Shown: positions 6,697-12,851 of the stretch, piece by piece
Layout of the letters: each line of letters opens with the position of its first letter
How positions within the stretch are numbered: position 1 is the first letter of the stretch
Assembly (NCBI GenBank): GCA_002293455.1
Contig: DBDH01000008.1
Location: 1 to 16,082 of the forward strand
Direction of reading: 5' to 3'
From: Treponema sp. UBA937
Lineage (GTDB): Bacteria > Spirochaetota > Spirochaetia > Treponematales > Breznakiellaceae
DNA length: 16,082 nt
Notes under the pieces: generated by a model
Seen by the model: the letters and a program-made list of their open reading frames with translations, nothing else
Database searches by the model: none
What the model was told of the DNA's origin: nothing
Position numbers and translations under genes: made by a program

Positions 6697-7488
6697 ATCG
6701 TTTTGAAGTTCCTGATTTCTAATATCCTTGAAACGCTGAACAATATCATTTGCGCTTAGCTTCGCTTTTTCTTCCGCGTTAATATCCAGAATAATGTCGC
6801 CCTGGTCCATCATAACCAGGCGGTTCCCGAATTGTAACGCGAGACCAATATTGTGAGTTATCATCATGACGGTAAGATGATACTCTGACGCGAACTTCAA
6901 CGTTAATTCCATAATCATTTCGGCGTTCCGGGGATCGAGCGCGGCGGTATGTTCGTCTAAAAGCAAAAGGCTTGGCTTGGACAAAACGGTCATAAGAAGC
7001 GTGAGCGCCTGACGCTGGCCGCCGGAAAATAATTCGACATTATCGTTCAGGCGGTTTTCCAATCCCATGCCGAGAACTTGGAGCTTCTCTCTGAAATAAT
7101 CTTTCATGGAATGATTCAAACTGATCTTCAATCCCTTGTATCCTTTTTTAAGGCAAATCATCATGTTATCAGCAAGAGTCATTTTGCCTGCGGTCCCCAT
7201 CAGCGGGTTTTGAAAAATCCTTCCGATGTAACGCGCTCTTTTATATTCAGGATCTTTGGTGATATTTCGGACAATGTTTGTATCAGGATGTTCCATGGTA
7301 ATGCTTCCCGCGTCAGGAAGGATGGTGCCCGCAATAGCATTGAACAAGGTTGACTTTCCCGCGCCGTTGGAGCCAATCATCGTGATAAAATCTCCCTGAT
7401 TAACCGTCAGTCCAAGATTTTTCAGAACAATATTTTCATTGGGCGTTCCGGCGGAAAAAATCACTTTAAGATTTTGTATATTGATCAT
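6679..7488 (-). CDS. ABC transporter ATP-binding protein, TrpZ-like
   Basis: This is the cytoplasmic ATPase of an importer (269 residues). Walker A GSNGAGKST is at residues 39-47, the Q-loop glutamine at 93 (GRIFQNP), signature FSGGQRQA from 154, Walker B LLLLDE ending at 178-179, and the switch histidine at 212 (ITHN). The signature has phenylalanine in place of the usual leucine, which is common in this subgroup. Its start overlaps the end of the permease gene by 4 bases (ATGA), showing translational coupling. It is the last gene of a three-gene operon of the type binding lipoprotein, permease, ATPase, known as TrpXYZ in streptococci. Whether aromatic amino acids are the substrate here is not shown by sequence. 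Confidence 0.92.
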   Translation of the reverse strand: MINIQNLKVIFSAGTPNENIVLKNLGLTVNQGDFITMIGSNGAGKSTLFNAIAGTILPDAGSITMEHPDTNIVRNITKDPEYKRARYIGRIFQNPLMGTAGKMTLADNMMICLKKGYKGLKISLNHSMKDYFREKLQVLGMGLENRLNDNVELFSGGQRQALTLLMTVLSKPSLLLLDEHTAALDPRNAEMIMELTLKFASEYHLTVMMITHNIGLALQFGNRLVMMDQGDIILDINAEEKAKLSANDIVQRFKDIRNQELQNDKMLLR

Positions 7489-8402
7489 AATGATGTTCCT
7501 CCGGATTTAAAAACTTTTTTGTTATATACATTATTCAGCCAGCCTTGTTTGGAAACTAAAATACATAAGATAATCAGTATTCCGGTAATAAGCTGCAAAT
7601 CATTGGCAGTCATGTTGATATGGTAACCATAGTTGCGCGCAAGGTACATAAGTCCCCTATAGAGAATAGAACCTAAAATCACCCGCAGGGTTTGCAGGGC
7701 GATACGGTTTGAGCGGATGAGAAATTCTCCCATCATCAGTGACGCAAGTCCCGATACAATCATTCCAGAGCCCAGAGCGGCGTCCGCAAATCCCTGATAC
7801 ATCGCGGTGAAGGAACCCGCCGCGGCAAAAAGTCCGTTGGAAAGACAGATGCCGCTGATCTTTAAAAGATCAGGATTCATTCCCTGAGAAATTACCATCT
7901 GAGGATTCGCCCCCAATGCTCCAAGCGTTAGTCCGTAATCGGTATGAAAAAAAAGATCAATCAAAATCTTGATAACTATTACCACCAACAGACAGATGAG
8001 GACAATCGAAACATCTCTGTCCAAGAAAGACATTTGTTCTGCAAAACGGGTAAACAAAGTCGGCACTCTTAAAAGCGATACATTCGCACGGTTGGACATA
8101 ATCCGCAGGTTTATCGAATAGAGCATCGTCATGGTAAGAATCCCGGAAAGCAAATCCGGAACCTTAAGCCGGGTATGTATCAATCCTGTTACAAGACCCG
8201 CAGAGGCCCCGCCCAAAAAAGCCAGCGCTAAAGCCGCAAGCGGCGGGACCCCATTCGTAAGGCAGACCGCCATAATCGCGGCGCCCATGGGAAATGATCC
8301 GTCAACAGTAAGGTCCGCAAAACTCAAAACCCTATAGCTGATAAACACACCGAGGACCATGATACTGTAGATAAGTCCTTCCGTAAGAATGCCTGTTATC
8401 AT
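7485..8402 (-). CDS. ABC transporter permease, TrpY-like (BPD_transp_2 family)
   Basis: This 305-residue inner-membrane permease belongs to the branched-chain amino acid/ribose-type permease family. It has about eight hydrophobic segments, beginning with LIYSIMVLGVFISYRVLSF. The conserved SFADLTVDGSFPMGAA near the N-terminus and GANPQMVISQGMNPDLLKISGICLSNGLFAAAGSFTA in the second half are typical of permeases paired with TrpX-like binding proteins. It starts 2 bases after the stop codon of the lipoprotein gene and overlaps the ATPase gene by 4 bases. Family assignment is strong; the substrate is not known. Confidence 0.9.
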   Translation of the reverse strand: MITGILTEGLIYSIMVLGVFISYRVLSFADLTVDGSFPMGAAIMAVCLTNGVPPLAALALAFLGGASAGLVTGLIHTRLKVPDLLSGILTMTMLYSINLRIMSNRANVSLLRVPTLFTRFAEQMSFLDRDVSIVLICLLVVIVIKILIDLFFHTDYGLTLGALGANPQMVISQGMNPDLLKISGICLSNGLFAAAGSFTAMYQGFADAALGSGMIVSGLASLMMGEFLIRSNRIALQTLRVILGSILYRGLMYLARNYGYHINMTANDLQLITGILIILCILVSKQGWLNNVYNKKVFKSGGTSL

Positions 8403-8404
8403 GT

Positions 8405-9388
8405 TTATTTTTCCGTTAATGTGCCGTCGGTAAAAATCTTCGATGCCATGGCAACGTAATTTTCAGAAATTGCGATGCCGCAATTTTTCGCCGCGTCTAA
8501 ATCCAAAAGCAAATCAAAATCGGAAGGATCGCTAAGAATTTTTACAGGTATATCTGAGGGCTTTTTCCCATTGAGTACATCGATGATGATATCGCCTGTC
8601 GCCAATCCTGCTTTGTAGTAATTAAATCCCGACGCGATCATGCAGCCTCCGTTCATGGCGGCAGTTACATCTCCCGAAAAAATCGGTTTCTTGCCGTCGC
8701 CGAATACCTGTACCAAAGCCGGAAGCGCGGAAAATACGGTGTTGTCGGTTGTAAGGTAAACTCCATCAACACGGTTGACAATCGCTTCCGCCGCCTGCTT
8801 CAATTCCGCCGATGTGGAAATTGCCTGCGTTACAAGATCAATCCCATACGTGTTACAAGCGTCCTCAACCAGCTTCAAAGCTGAAAGTGAATTTGCTTCG
8901 GAAGATGTATAGATGTAACCCAGCGTTTTAATTCCGGCAATTTCCTGGAAAAGTTTGATATGATCTTTCGTAGGAATGGCATCGGAAAGGCCGGTAATAT
9001 TTCCTTCGCCTCTATCCAAGCTGGAGACTAATCCCGCTTCAATGGGATCGGTGATGCAGGAAAAAATCACGGGCGTATCTTGTATGGTATTCGCGAGTGC
9101 GACGGCTACGGGAGTGGCAATCCCAACCGCGACAGCAGCTTTTTCACTCTTGAACTTGTTGGCAATCTGTGCCGCTGTATTTACATTCCCGTTAGCATTC
9201 TGCAAGTCATAAGTTACATCAATATTCTGTTCCATAAGACGATCAATAATTCCCTGCTCGATAGCGTCCAATGCTTCATGCTGAGCGATTTTGGAAATCC
9301 CGATAATTGGTTTTTCCTGCTTCTTGGCTGTGCAGGAAAAAAGTACTATTCCGCTTAGTATAAGCAGTCCGATTGTTTTCACTTTCAT
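8405..9388 (-). CDS. ABC transporter substrate-binding lipoprotein, TrpX-like (ABC_sub_bind family)
   Basis: This 327-residue periplasmic lipoprotein is the binding component of the importer encoded downstream. A signal peptide ends in the lipobox VLFSC, so Cys19 should be lipidated. The mature part matches the TrpX/ABC_sub_bind group: IIGISKIAQHEALDAIEQGI, a long central region with AVAVGIATPVAVALANTIQDTPVIFSCITDP, TGLSDAIPTKDHIKLFQEI, then DGVYLTTDNTVFSALPALVQ and FSGDVTAAMNGGCMIASG. Family members bind tryptophan, tyrosine or other small molecules. The start is fixed by AAAGGAG 7 bases upstream. It is first in the operon; its promoter, twin dyads and a leader of about 115 nt lie at 9389-9538. 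Divergent to it is the cobalamin riboswitch unit, but the sequence gives no proof that the two share a substrate. Confidence 0.9.
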   Translation of the reverse strand: MKVKTIGLLILSGIVLFSCTAKKQEKPIIGISKIAQHEALDAIEQGIIDRLMEQNIDVTYDLQNANGNVNTAAQIANKFKSEKAAVAVGIATPVAVALANTIQDTPVIFSCITDPIEAGLVSSLDRGEGNITGLSDAIPTKDHIKLFQEIAGIKTLGYIYTSSEANSLSALKLVEDACNTYGIDLVTQAISTSAELKQAAEAIVNRVDGVYLTTDNTVFSALPALVQVFGDGKKPIFSGDVTAAMNGGCMIASGFNYYKAGLATGDIIIDVLNGKKPSDIPVKILSDPSDFDLLLDLDAAKNCGIAISENYVAMASKIFTDGTLTEK

Positions 9389-9413
9389 AGTGTAACTCCT
9401 TTATGAGCCCCAG

Positions 9414-9467
9414 TCTGTCCAAAGGACAGAAAGCGGCGGTGTGAATTGAACGATACCACGCAGTGGT
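9414..9467 (-). other. Two short hairpins in the TrpX-like leader
   Basis: In the transcribed leader, TACCAC (9453-9458) pairs with GTGGTA (9462-9467) and TCTGTCC (9414-9420) pairs with GGACAGA (9423-9429). Upstream of them is an extra ribosome-binding-like AAGGAG (9475-9480) that closely resembles the true site before the lipoprotein start. No T-box consensus and no run of Trp or Tyr codons is seen. The role is unknown. Confidence 0.45.
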
Positions 9468-9486
9468 AACGGCAACTCCTTGGAAA

Positions 9487-9535
9487 ACAGTGTTTCTTCT
9501 TGTAGAAACACTGTATCTATAAATAGAAACAGTGT
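9487..9535. promoter_or_regulatory. Two overlapping 28-bp dyads, candidate tandem operators
   Basis: Dyad A (9508-9535) has arms ACACTGT and ACAGTGT with inner arms TCTAT and ATAGA; 24 of 28 positions pair. Dyad B (9487-9514) has perfect 11-bp arms (ACAGTGTTTCT and its complement) around 6 bases. They share the ACACTGT block at 9508-9514. Together they cover the minus-strand promoter from inside the -35 to beyond the expected start site. This is the layout of a strong repressor site bound by a dimer pair; the regulator is not in the window and I do not recognise the motif. Confidence 0.7.
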
Positions 9536-9538
9536 CAA
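9510..9538 (-). promoter_or_regulatory. Sigma70 promoter of the TrpXYZ-like operon
   Basis: On the minus strand a perfect -35 TTGACA (9533-9538) is followed after 17 bp by -10 TACAGT (9510-9515). Transcription would begin near 9503, giving a leader of about 115 nt before the lipoprotein start. Both boxes lie within or touch the twin dyads. Confidence 0.7.
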
Positions 9539-9545
9539 TAGGGAT

Positions 9546-9580
9546 AAAGAAAAAAATATAAAAAAAGAAAAAATTTTTTC
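9546..9580. other. A-tract and perfect A6T6 palindrome between divergent promoters
   Basis: A nearly pure A/T stretch ends in the palindrome GAAAAAATTTTTTC (9567-9580). Such tracts bend DNA and can act as UP elements; this one lies upstream of both the minus-strand promoter (9510-9538) and the plus-strand promoter (9583-9612). Confidence 0.5.
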
Positions 9581-9582
9581 AA

Positions 9583-9612
9583 TTGACTTTCGCTCATTCC
9601 TTCCTCTATACT
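9583..9612 (+). promoter_or_regulatory. Sigma70 promoter of the B12 riboswitch transcript
   Basis: -35 TTGACT (9583-9588) and -10 TATACT (9607-9612) are 18 bp apart. Transcription would start near 9619, shortly before the first riboswitch stem. Confidence 0.7.
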
Positions 9613-9618
9613 GAGCTC

Positions 9619-9864
9619 ACAATAAAACGGATTTGAGACTTAAATAAAATCCGGCGCAGGGATTTCGGAATGCGGTGAGAATCCGCAGCGGTCCCGCCAC
9701 CGTAACCGGGGATGAAAGCGGCAGAGTCAGTAAACTGCCTGAGTCAGTTTACTGCTTTAAGCCATTGCATAGCGAAATGATGTTTGAATTGACTTCAATC
9801 ATCATTTTGCTCAGCGAGAAGGCGCCGCAAGTAACTTGATCCGGAAGCCGGGAGACGGTCCCTT
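9619..9864 (+). ncRNA. Cobalamin (B12) riboswitch aptamer
   Basis: The leader of the receptor gene carries the conserved parts of an AdoCbl-type riboswitch in order: GCGCAGGGATTT, GGTGAGAATCCGCAGCGGTC with CCCGCCACCGTAACCGGGG (9680-9711), GCCATTG (9761-9767), GAGAAGGCG (9815-9823) and a B12-box-like AAGCCGGGAGAC (9845-9856). The B12 box differs from consensus in its last bases. Two peripheral arms are long: a perfect 10-bp stem (9728-9737 with 9745-9754) and an 18-bp arm (9771-9788 with 9794-9811, one mismatch and one G-U pair). It should repress the downstream receptor and TonB genes when corrinoids are plentiful. Confidence 0.92.
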
Positions 9865-9992
9865 CGCAATGCCTGAGGCCTCCGTGGAAGGGGTAATAAC
9901 CGGCGGTGTGCCGTGCGCATTCGTTTGTCTTCTTTATGTCTTCCGTAACTCTTTTGGATTATTGAGAGGCCCAGGACGAGTCCGAGGAAGAC
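9860..9992 (+). promoter_or_regulatory. Riboswitch expression platform with predicted Shine-Dalgarno-masking helix
   Basis: After the aptamer, CCCTTC (9860-9865) can pair with GAAGGG (9887-9892). Further on, GTCTTCC (9938-9944) is exactly complementary to GGAAGAC (9986-9992), which contains the ribosome binding site of the receptor gene. An earlier GTCTTC copy (9927-9932) could pair with part of the same site. No strong T-tailed terminator is seen, so control is more likely at translation. This is deduced from complementarity alone. Confidence 0.55.
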
Positions 9993-9994
9993 TT

Positions 9995-11926
9995 ATGAAT
10001 TCCCGTTTTTCTTTTTTTTGTTTAGCCGCGTTATTATTTTTAACCGGTTTAGCTCCTTTTCTTTTTTCGCAGGAATCAATTTCTGTCGATGTAACGGCCG
10101 AAAGAGAAACAGAAGAAGTTCCGCTCAGTTCTTCGACAAGTACTGTGATCACCGCCGATGAAATCGCGGAATCCGGCGCGTCAAGCATTGTGGATGTTTT
10201 GGAAAAGGTTCCGGGCATTATGTTCCGTTCACCTCTAGCAGCTCCAGGTTCGGAAGAAATTACGATGCGCGGTTTTGGTGAAAACGCTCATGGCAGAGTT
10301 CTTGTTTTAGTCGATGGAAACAGAATGAACAACCCGGACATGAAACCCATGAATTGGGATGCTGTGTCGCTCATGGATATTGAACGGATAGAAATACTCG
10401 ACGGTGGTGCATCGGTCCGGTACGGAAACAATGCGGTTGCAGGCGTAATCAATATTATCACGAAGAAAAGCGGTAAAACGCAGACCAATATCAAACTTTC
10501 CGGCGGAAGTTTTTGGAATAATCAGGAAGCCATTTCTCATCAACAGAGTACCGATTGGGGAAGATTTTCTGTTTCGGCGGAACATCTTGGCAGTGAAGGG
10601 TACCGCGACAGATCGGCTTATGACACAACAAACGCGGCTCTTCAAGGAACGATAGACTTTTCCGACAGATTGAGCTTGTCATTAAAGGGAAGTTTTTCTG
10701 ATATACATTACCAGCTTCCCGGACCGCTCACCGAAATTCAAAACAAAGACGACCCAACAACAGCAGTGAACTGGAATGATGAAGCGTCTGAACGTCATAT
10801 TTCTGCAGGATTAGAATTTGAATGGATTGCCGCGGACAATATTGAAGTTCATGTTCCTCTTTCATACAGAGGATTGTTTATTGAGACTAATATGCCGTCA
10901 AGCTGGAGTCCTTACAGCAATCGCAATGTTCATATTGCGGAAGCCCATCCTTCCGCCGATGTTAGTTTTGATATTAACGATTTTTCTTTGGATATTAATG
11001 CGGGAATAGATTTTTCTTATAGATATTTGGATGTAAAAAATTATTCGGATATACAAAGAAAAAATGTATCAAGCGATTCTGAAATCGATGAAATCAATTC
11101 TGGTCTTTATCTCCTTGTTCAGTTCCAGCCGCTGCAACAATTATGTTTGAACGCGGGAATCCGTTACGATTTTGCGGTTATGGGCAATCCTGATGAAGAT
11201 GCATTCCAACAGGCTTTTGTGTATGAAGCAGGCGCCGCTTATAAACCCTTTGATTTTTTAAATGTGTATGCCAAATATGCAACGCTTTTCCGTTATCCGT
11301 TTTTTGATGAAGTCGTAGAATATAACGGATACGTTGTTAAAGATTTAAAGCCTGAACAAGGTTACCATGTTGAAGGCGGAATCGGTTTTGATTTTGATAC
11401 ATGGATTTCTCTTAACGTAAATGTATATTATCTTCAATTGAAAGATGAAATCGCGTTTGGCACAGCTCATAATGAGAACATGGATGAAACAGGACGTCTG
11501 GGAACAAATATCAGTTTAACAATGACGCCTTTCAAATTTCTTGAACTGTGGGCAGTTTATTCTTATGTTAACGCGGAATTTACCGGCGGCGCAAATAAAG
11601 GCAAAATCGTTCCTATGGTATCCGCTCATGAAGTATCCGGTACTGTTACATTCAAGCTGCCATTGAATATCCGGCTCGGCATCGATCTTAATTACCGGGG
11701 AGATTCTTATCAGGCAGGAGATTATGCTAACAGCCTTGCAAAGGTTGATGATTATTTTTTGCTCGGCGCTTCCCTTTCTTATATCTTGGATAAAGATAAT
11801 CAACACTGGATGATTTTATTTGAAGGCCGTAATTTATTGAATACAAATTATGGTTTGGTTTACTGGGGAGGTTACTATCCCGGCAATGGCAGAGAGTTTA
11901 ATCTGTCTGTTCAATATCGATTTTAA
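9995..11926 (+). CDS. TonB-dependent outer-membrane receptor, BtuB-like
   Basis: This outer-membrane beta-barrel of 643 residues takes up a corrinoid with energy from TonB. A signal peptide covers about residues 1-25 (FFCLAALLFLTGLAPFLFS). The plug domain at about 43-157 shows VITADEIAESGASSIVDVLEKVPG, MRGFG, VLVLVDGNRMN, IERIEILDGGASVRYGNNAVAGVINIITK. The barrel fills the rest and ends in LSVQYRF with the expected terminal phenylalanine. A TonB box may be ISVDVTA at 29-35. The frame is open upstream to 9836, but that part is riboswitch RNA; the ATG at 9995 is chosen because GAGGAAG precedes it and it begins the signal peptide. Length is close to E. coli BtuB (about 610). Riboswitch control gives the corrinoid assignment; sequence alone would only say TonB-dependent receptor. 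The TonB gene follows after 11 bases. Confidence 0.93.
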   Translation: MNSRFSFFCLAALLFLTGLAPFLFSQESISVDVTAERETEEVPLSSSTSTVITADEIAESGASSIVDVLEKVPGIMFRSPLAAPGSEEITMRGFGENAHGRVLVLVDGNRMNNPDMKPMNWDAVSLMDIERIEILDGGASVRYGNNAVAGVINIITKKSGKTQTNIKLSGGSFWNNQEAISHQQSTDWGRFSVSAEHLGSEGYRDRSAYDTTNAALQGTIDFSDRLSLSLKGSFSDIHYQLPGPLTEIQNKDDPTTAVNWNDEASERHISAGLEFEWIAADNIEVHVPLSYRGLFIETNMPSSWSPYSNRNVHIAEAHPSADVSFDINDFSLDINAGIDFSYRYLDVKNYSDIQRKNVSSDSEIDEINSGLYLLVQFQPLQQLCLNAGIRYDFAVMGNPDEDAFQQAFVYEAGAAYKPFDFLNVYAKYATLFRYPFFDEVVEYNGYVVKDLKPEQGYHVEGGIGFDFDTWISLNVNVYYLQLKDEIAFGTAHNENMDETGRLGTNISLTMTPFKFLELWAVYSYVNAEFTGGANKGKIVPMVSAHEVSGTVTFKLPLNIRLGIDLNYRGDSYQAGDYANSLAKVDDYFLLGASLSYILDKDNQHWMILFEGRNLLNTNYGLVYWGGYYPGNGREFNLSVQYRF

Positions 11927-11937
11927 AACAGAATGAT

Positions 11938-12729
11938 ATGAAGTCGAATTCGGCGGCGCTTCACCATAAGCGGTTTTCTCTCACTTACATCGCGATGAAT
12001 GACCGCCGCCGTTTTGTTTTTGCGATTTTTCTTGGACTCTGCGTTAATCTTCTCCTGCTGACTGCGGGAGAATTATTTTTTCAATTTTCCAAACAAGATG
12101 TTCACGAAACAAATAAAACAATTTCTGTTTTACAAGTTGCTTTAAGAAATCCAGCCCGGGAAAATTTTTCTTCACCGCGGCAAAACAAAACTGCTATTGA
12201 AGAAGAACAAACCATTCCGCTTCATCAACATGTTGATGAATATCCGCAAGTCATTACCGAGACTGAAGCCGCGGATTCTCCGCGTCAACATACTGATGAA
12301 CATCCGCAGACTGCCGGCGGAACAGAAAGCATGTTAGTGGAATCTTCCGGAACCGGTTCCGGAGAAAATGATATTCCCGAATCAGCGGCTTCGCCTGCAA
12401 TTATTCCGCACAGCGGCCTCATTGAATCATCAGAATCTTCTGATGAAGCCGACCGGAATAATCTTTATGAAACAATCTACGCTTTAATCGAAAAAGAAAA
12501 ACAATATCCGGCTTTAGCAAGACGAAGAAATGTTGAAGGACGAGTGGGGGTCACACTAATAATTTCAGCCGCCGGAGATTTGGAATACAGCAATGTTTCT
12601 TTAAGCTCAGGTGAAAATATTTTAGATACAGCTGCAATAAATTTAGTGAAAAGTATTTTTCCTTTGGACATCGTTCTGCAATCGACGACGACAATTGATG
12701 TGACAATCCGGTATTCACTGAAAAATTAA
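11938..12729 (+). CDS. TonB-family energy transducer
   Basis: This 263-residue protein is anchored in the inner membrane and would pass energy to the receptor encoded just upstream. A cytoplasmic N-terminus is followed by one membrane helix at about 26-48 (FVFAIFLGLCVNLLLLTAGELFF), a periplasmic linker and a C-terminal TonB domain at about 176-263 (YPALARRRNVEGRVGVTLIISAAGD, then SLSSGENILDTAAINLVKSIFP). The linker is acidic and Ser/Glu/His-rich, unlike the Pro/Lys-rich linker of classic TonB, and holds a 20-residue tandem repeat at about 94-133. The ATG at 11938 has no clear ribosome binding site; another ATG at 11995 directly before the membrane helix is possible. It is co-transcribed with the receptor, so also under the riboswitch. 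ExbB and ExbD are not in the window. Confidence 0.88.
   Translation: MKSNSAALHHKRFSLTYIAMNDRRRFVFAIFLGLCVNLLLLTAGELFFQFSKQDVHETNKTISVLQVALRNPARENFSSPRQNKTAIEEEQTIPLHQHVDEYPQVITETEAADSPRQHTDEHPQTAGGTESMLVESSGTGSGENDIPESAASPAIIPHSGLIESSESSDEADRNNLYETIYALIEKEKQYPALARRRNVEGRVGVTLIISAAGDLEYSNVSLSSGENILDTAAINLVKSIFPLDIVLQSTTTIDVTIRYSLKN
12219..12338 (+). repeat. Degenerate 60-bp tandem repeat in the TonB linker
   Basis: Two copies exactly 60 bp apart share TCAACAT..TGATGAA.ATCCGCA (12225-12249 and 12285-12309). They encode the related segments HQHVDEYPQ and RQHTDEHPQ. The first copy contains a perfect 20-bp palindrome at 12221-12240 (TTCATCAACA and its complement). Confidence 0.7.
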
Positions 12730-12752
12730 AATAGCGCAAAAAATACTAATTA

Positions 12753-12781
12753 TTGCTTTTATAATGATGGAATAATATAAT
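12753..12781 (+). promoter_or_regulatory. Sigma70 promoter of the GH13 gene
   Basis: -35 TTGCTT (12753-12758) and a perfect -10 TATAAT (12776-12781) are 17 bp apart. Transcription would start near 12788, about 65 bases before the start codon. Confidence 0.7.
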
Positions 12782-12795
12782 TCAGTGTATGAATT
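12779..12795. promoter_or_regulatory. 17-bp dyad over the start site, candidate operator
   Basis: AATTCA (12779-12784) and TGAATT (12790-12795) are perfectly complementary with a 5-bp centre. The dyad overlaps the end of the -10 box and the expected start site of the GH13 promoter, a usual place for a repressor site. The regulator is unknown. Confidence 0.4.
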
Positions 12796-12851
12796 GTATC
12801 GGAACATTAACAGCATACTCCTTTAATGTAAGTTTCTGAAATAAGGAAGTA

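Noticed and set aside
9388..9474. Leader peptide of 29 codons on the minus strand, from a TTG after AAAGGAG to a stop overlapping the lipoprotein ATG
   Set aside because: The TTG follows the ribosome-binding-like site with no spacer, and the peptide has no Trp/Tyr or other codon run expected for an attenuator.
9389..9503. T-box riboswitch for the TrpXYZ-type operon
   Set aside because: The conserved T-box sequence and an antiterminator are absent; the leader is only about 115 nt.
9836..9994. 53 extra N-terminal codons for the TonB-dependent receptor
   Set aside because: This stretch is the end of the riboswitch and its expression platform; the signal peptide and ribosome binding site place the start at 9995.
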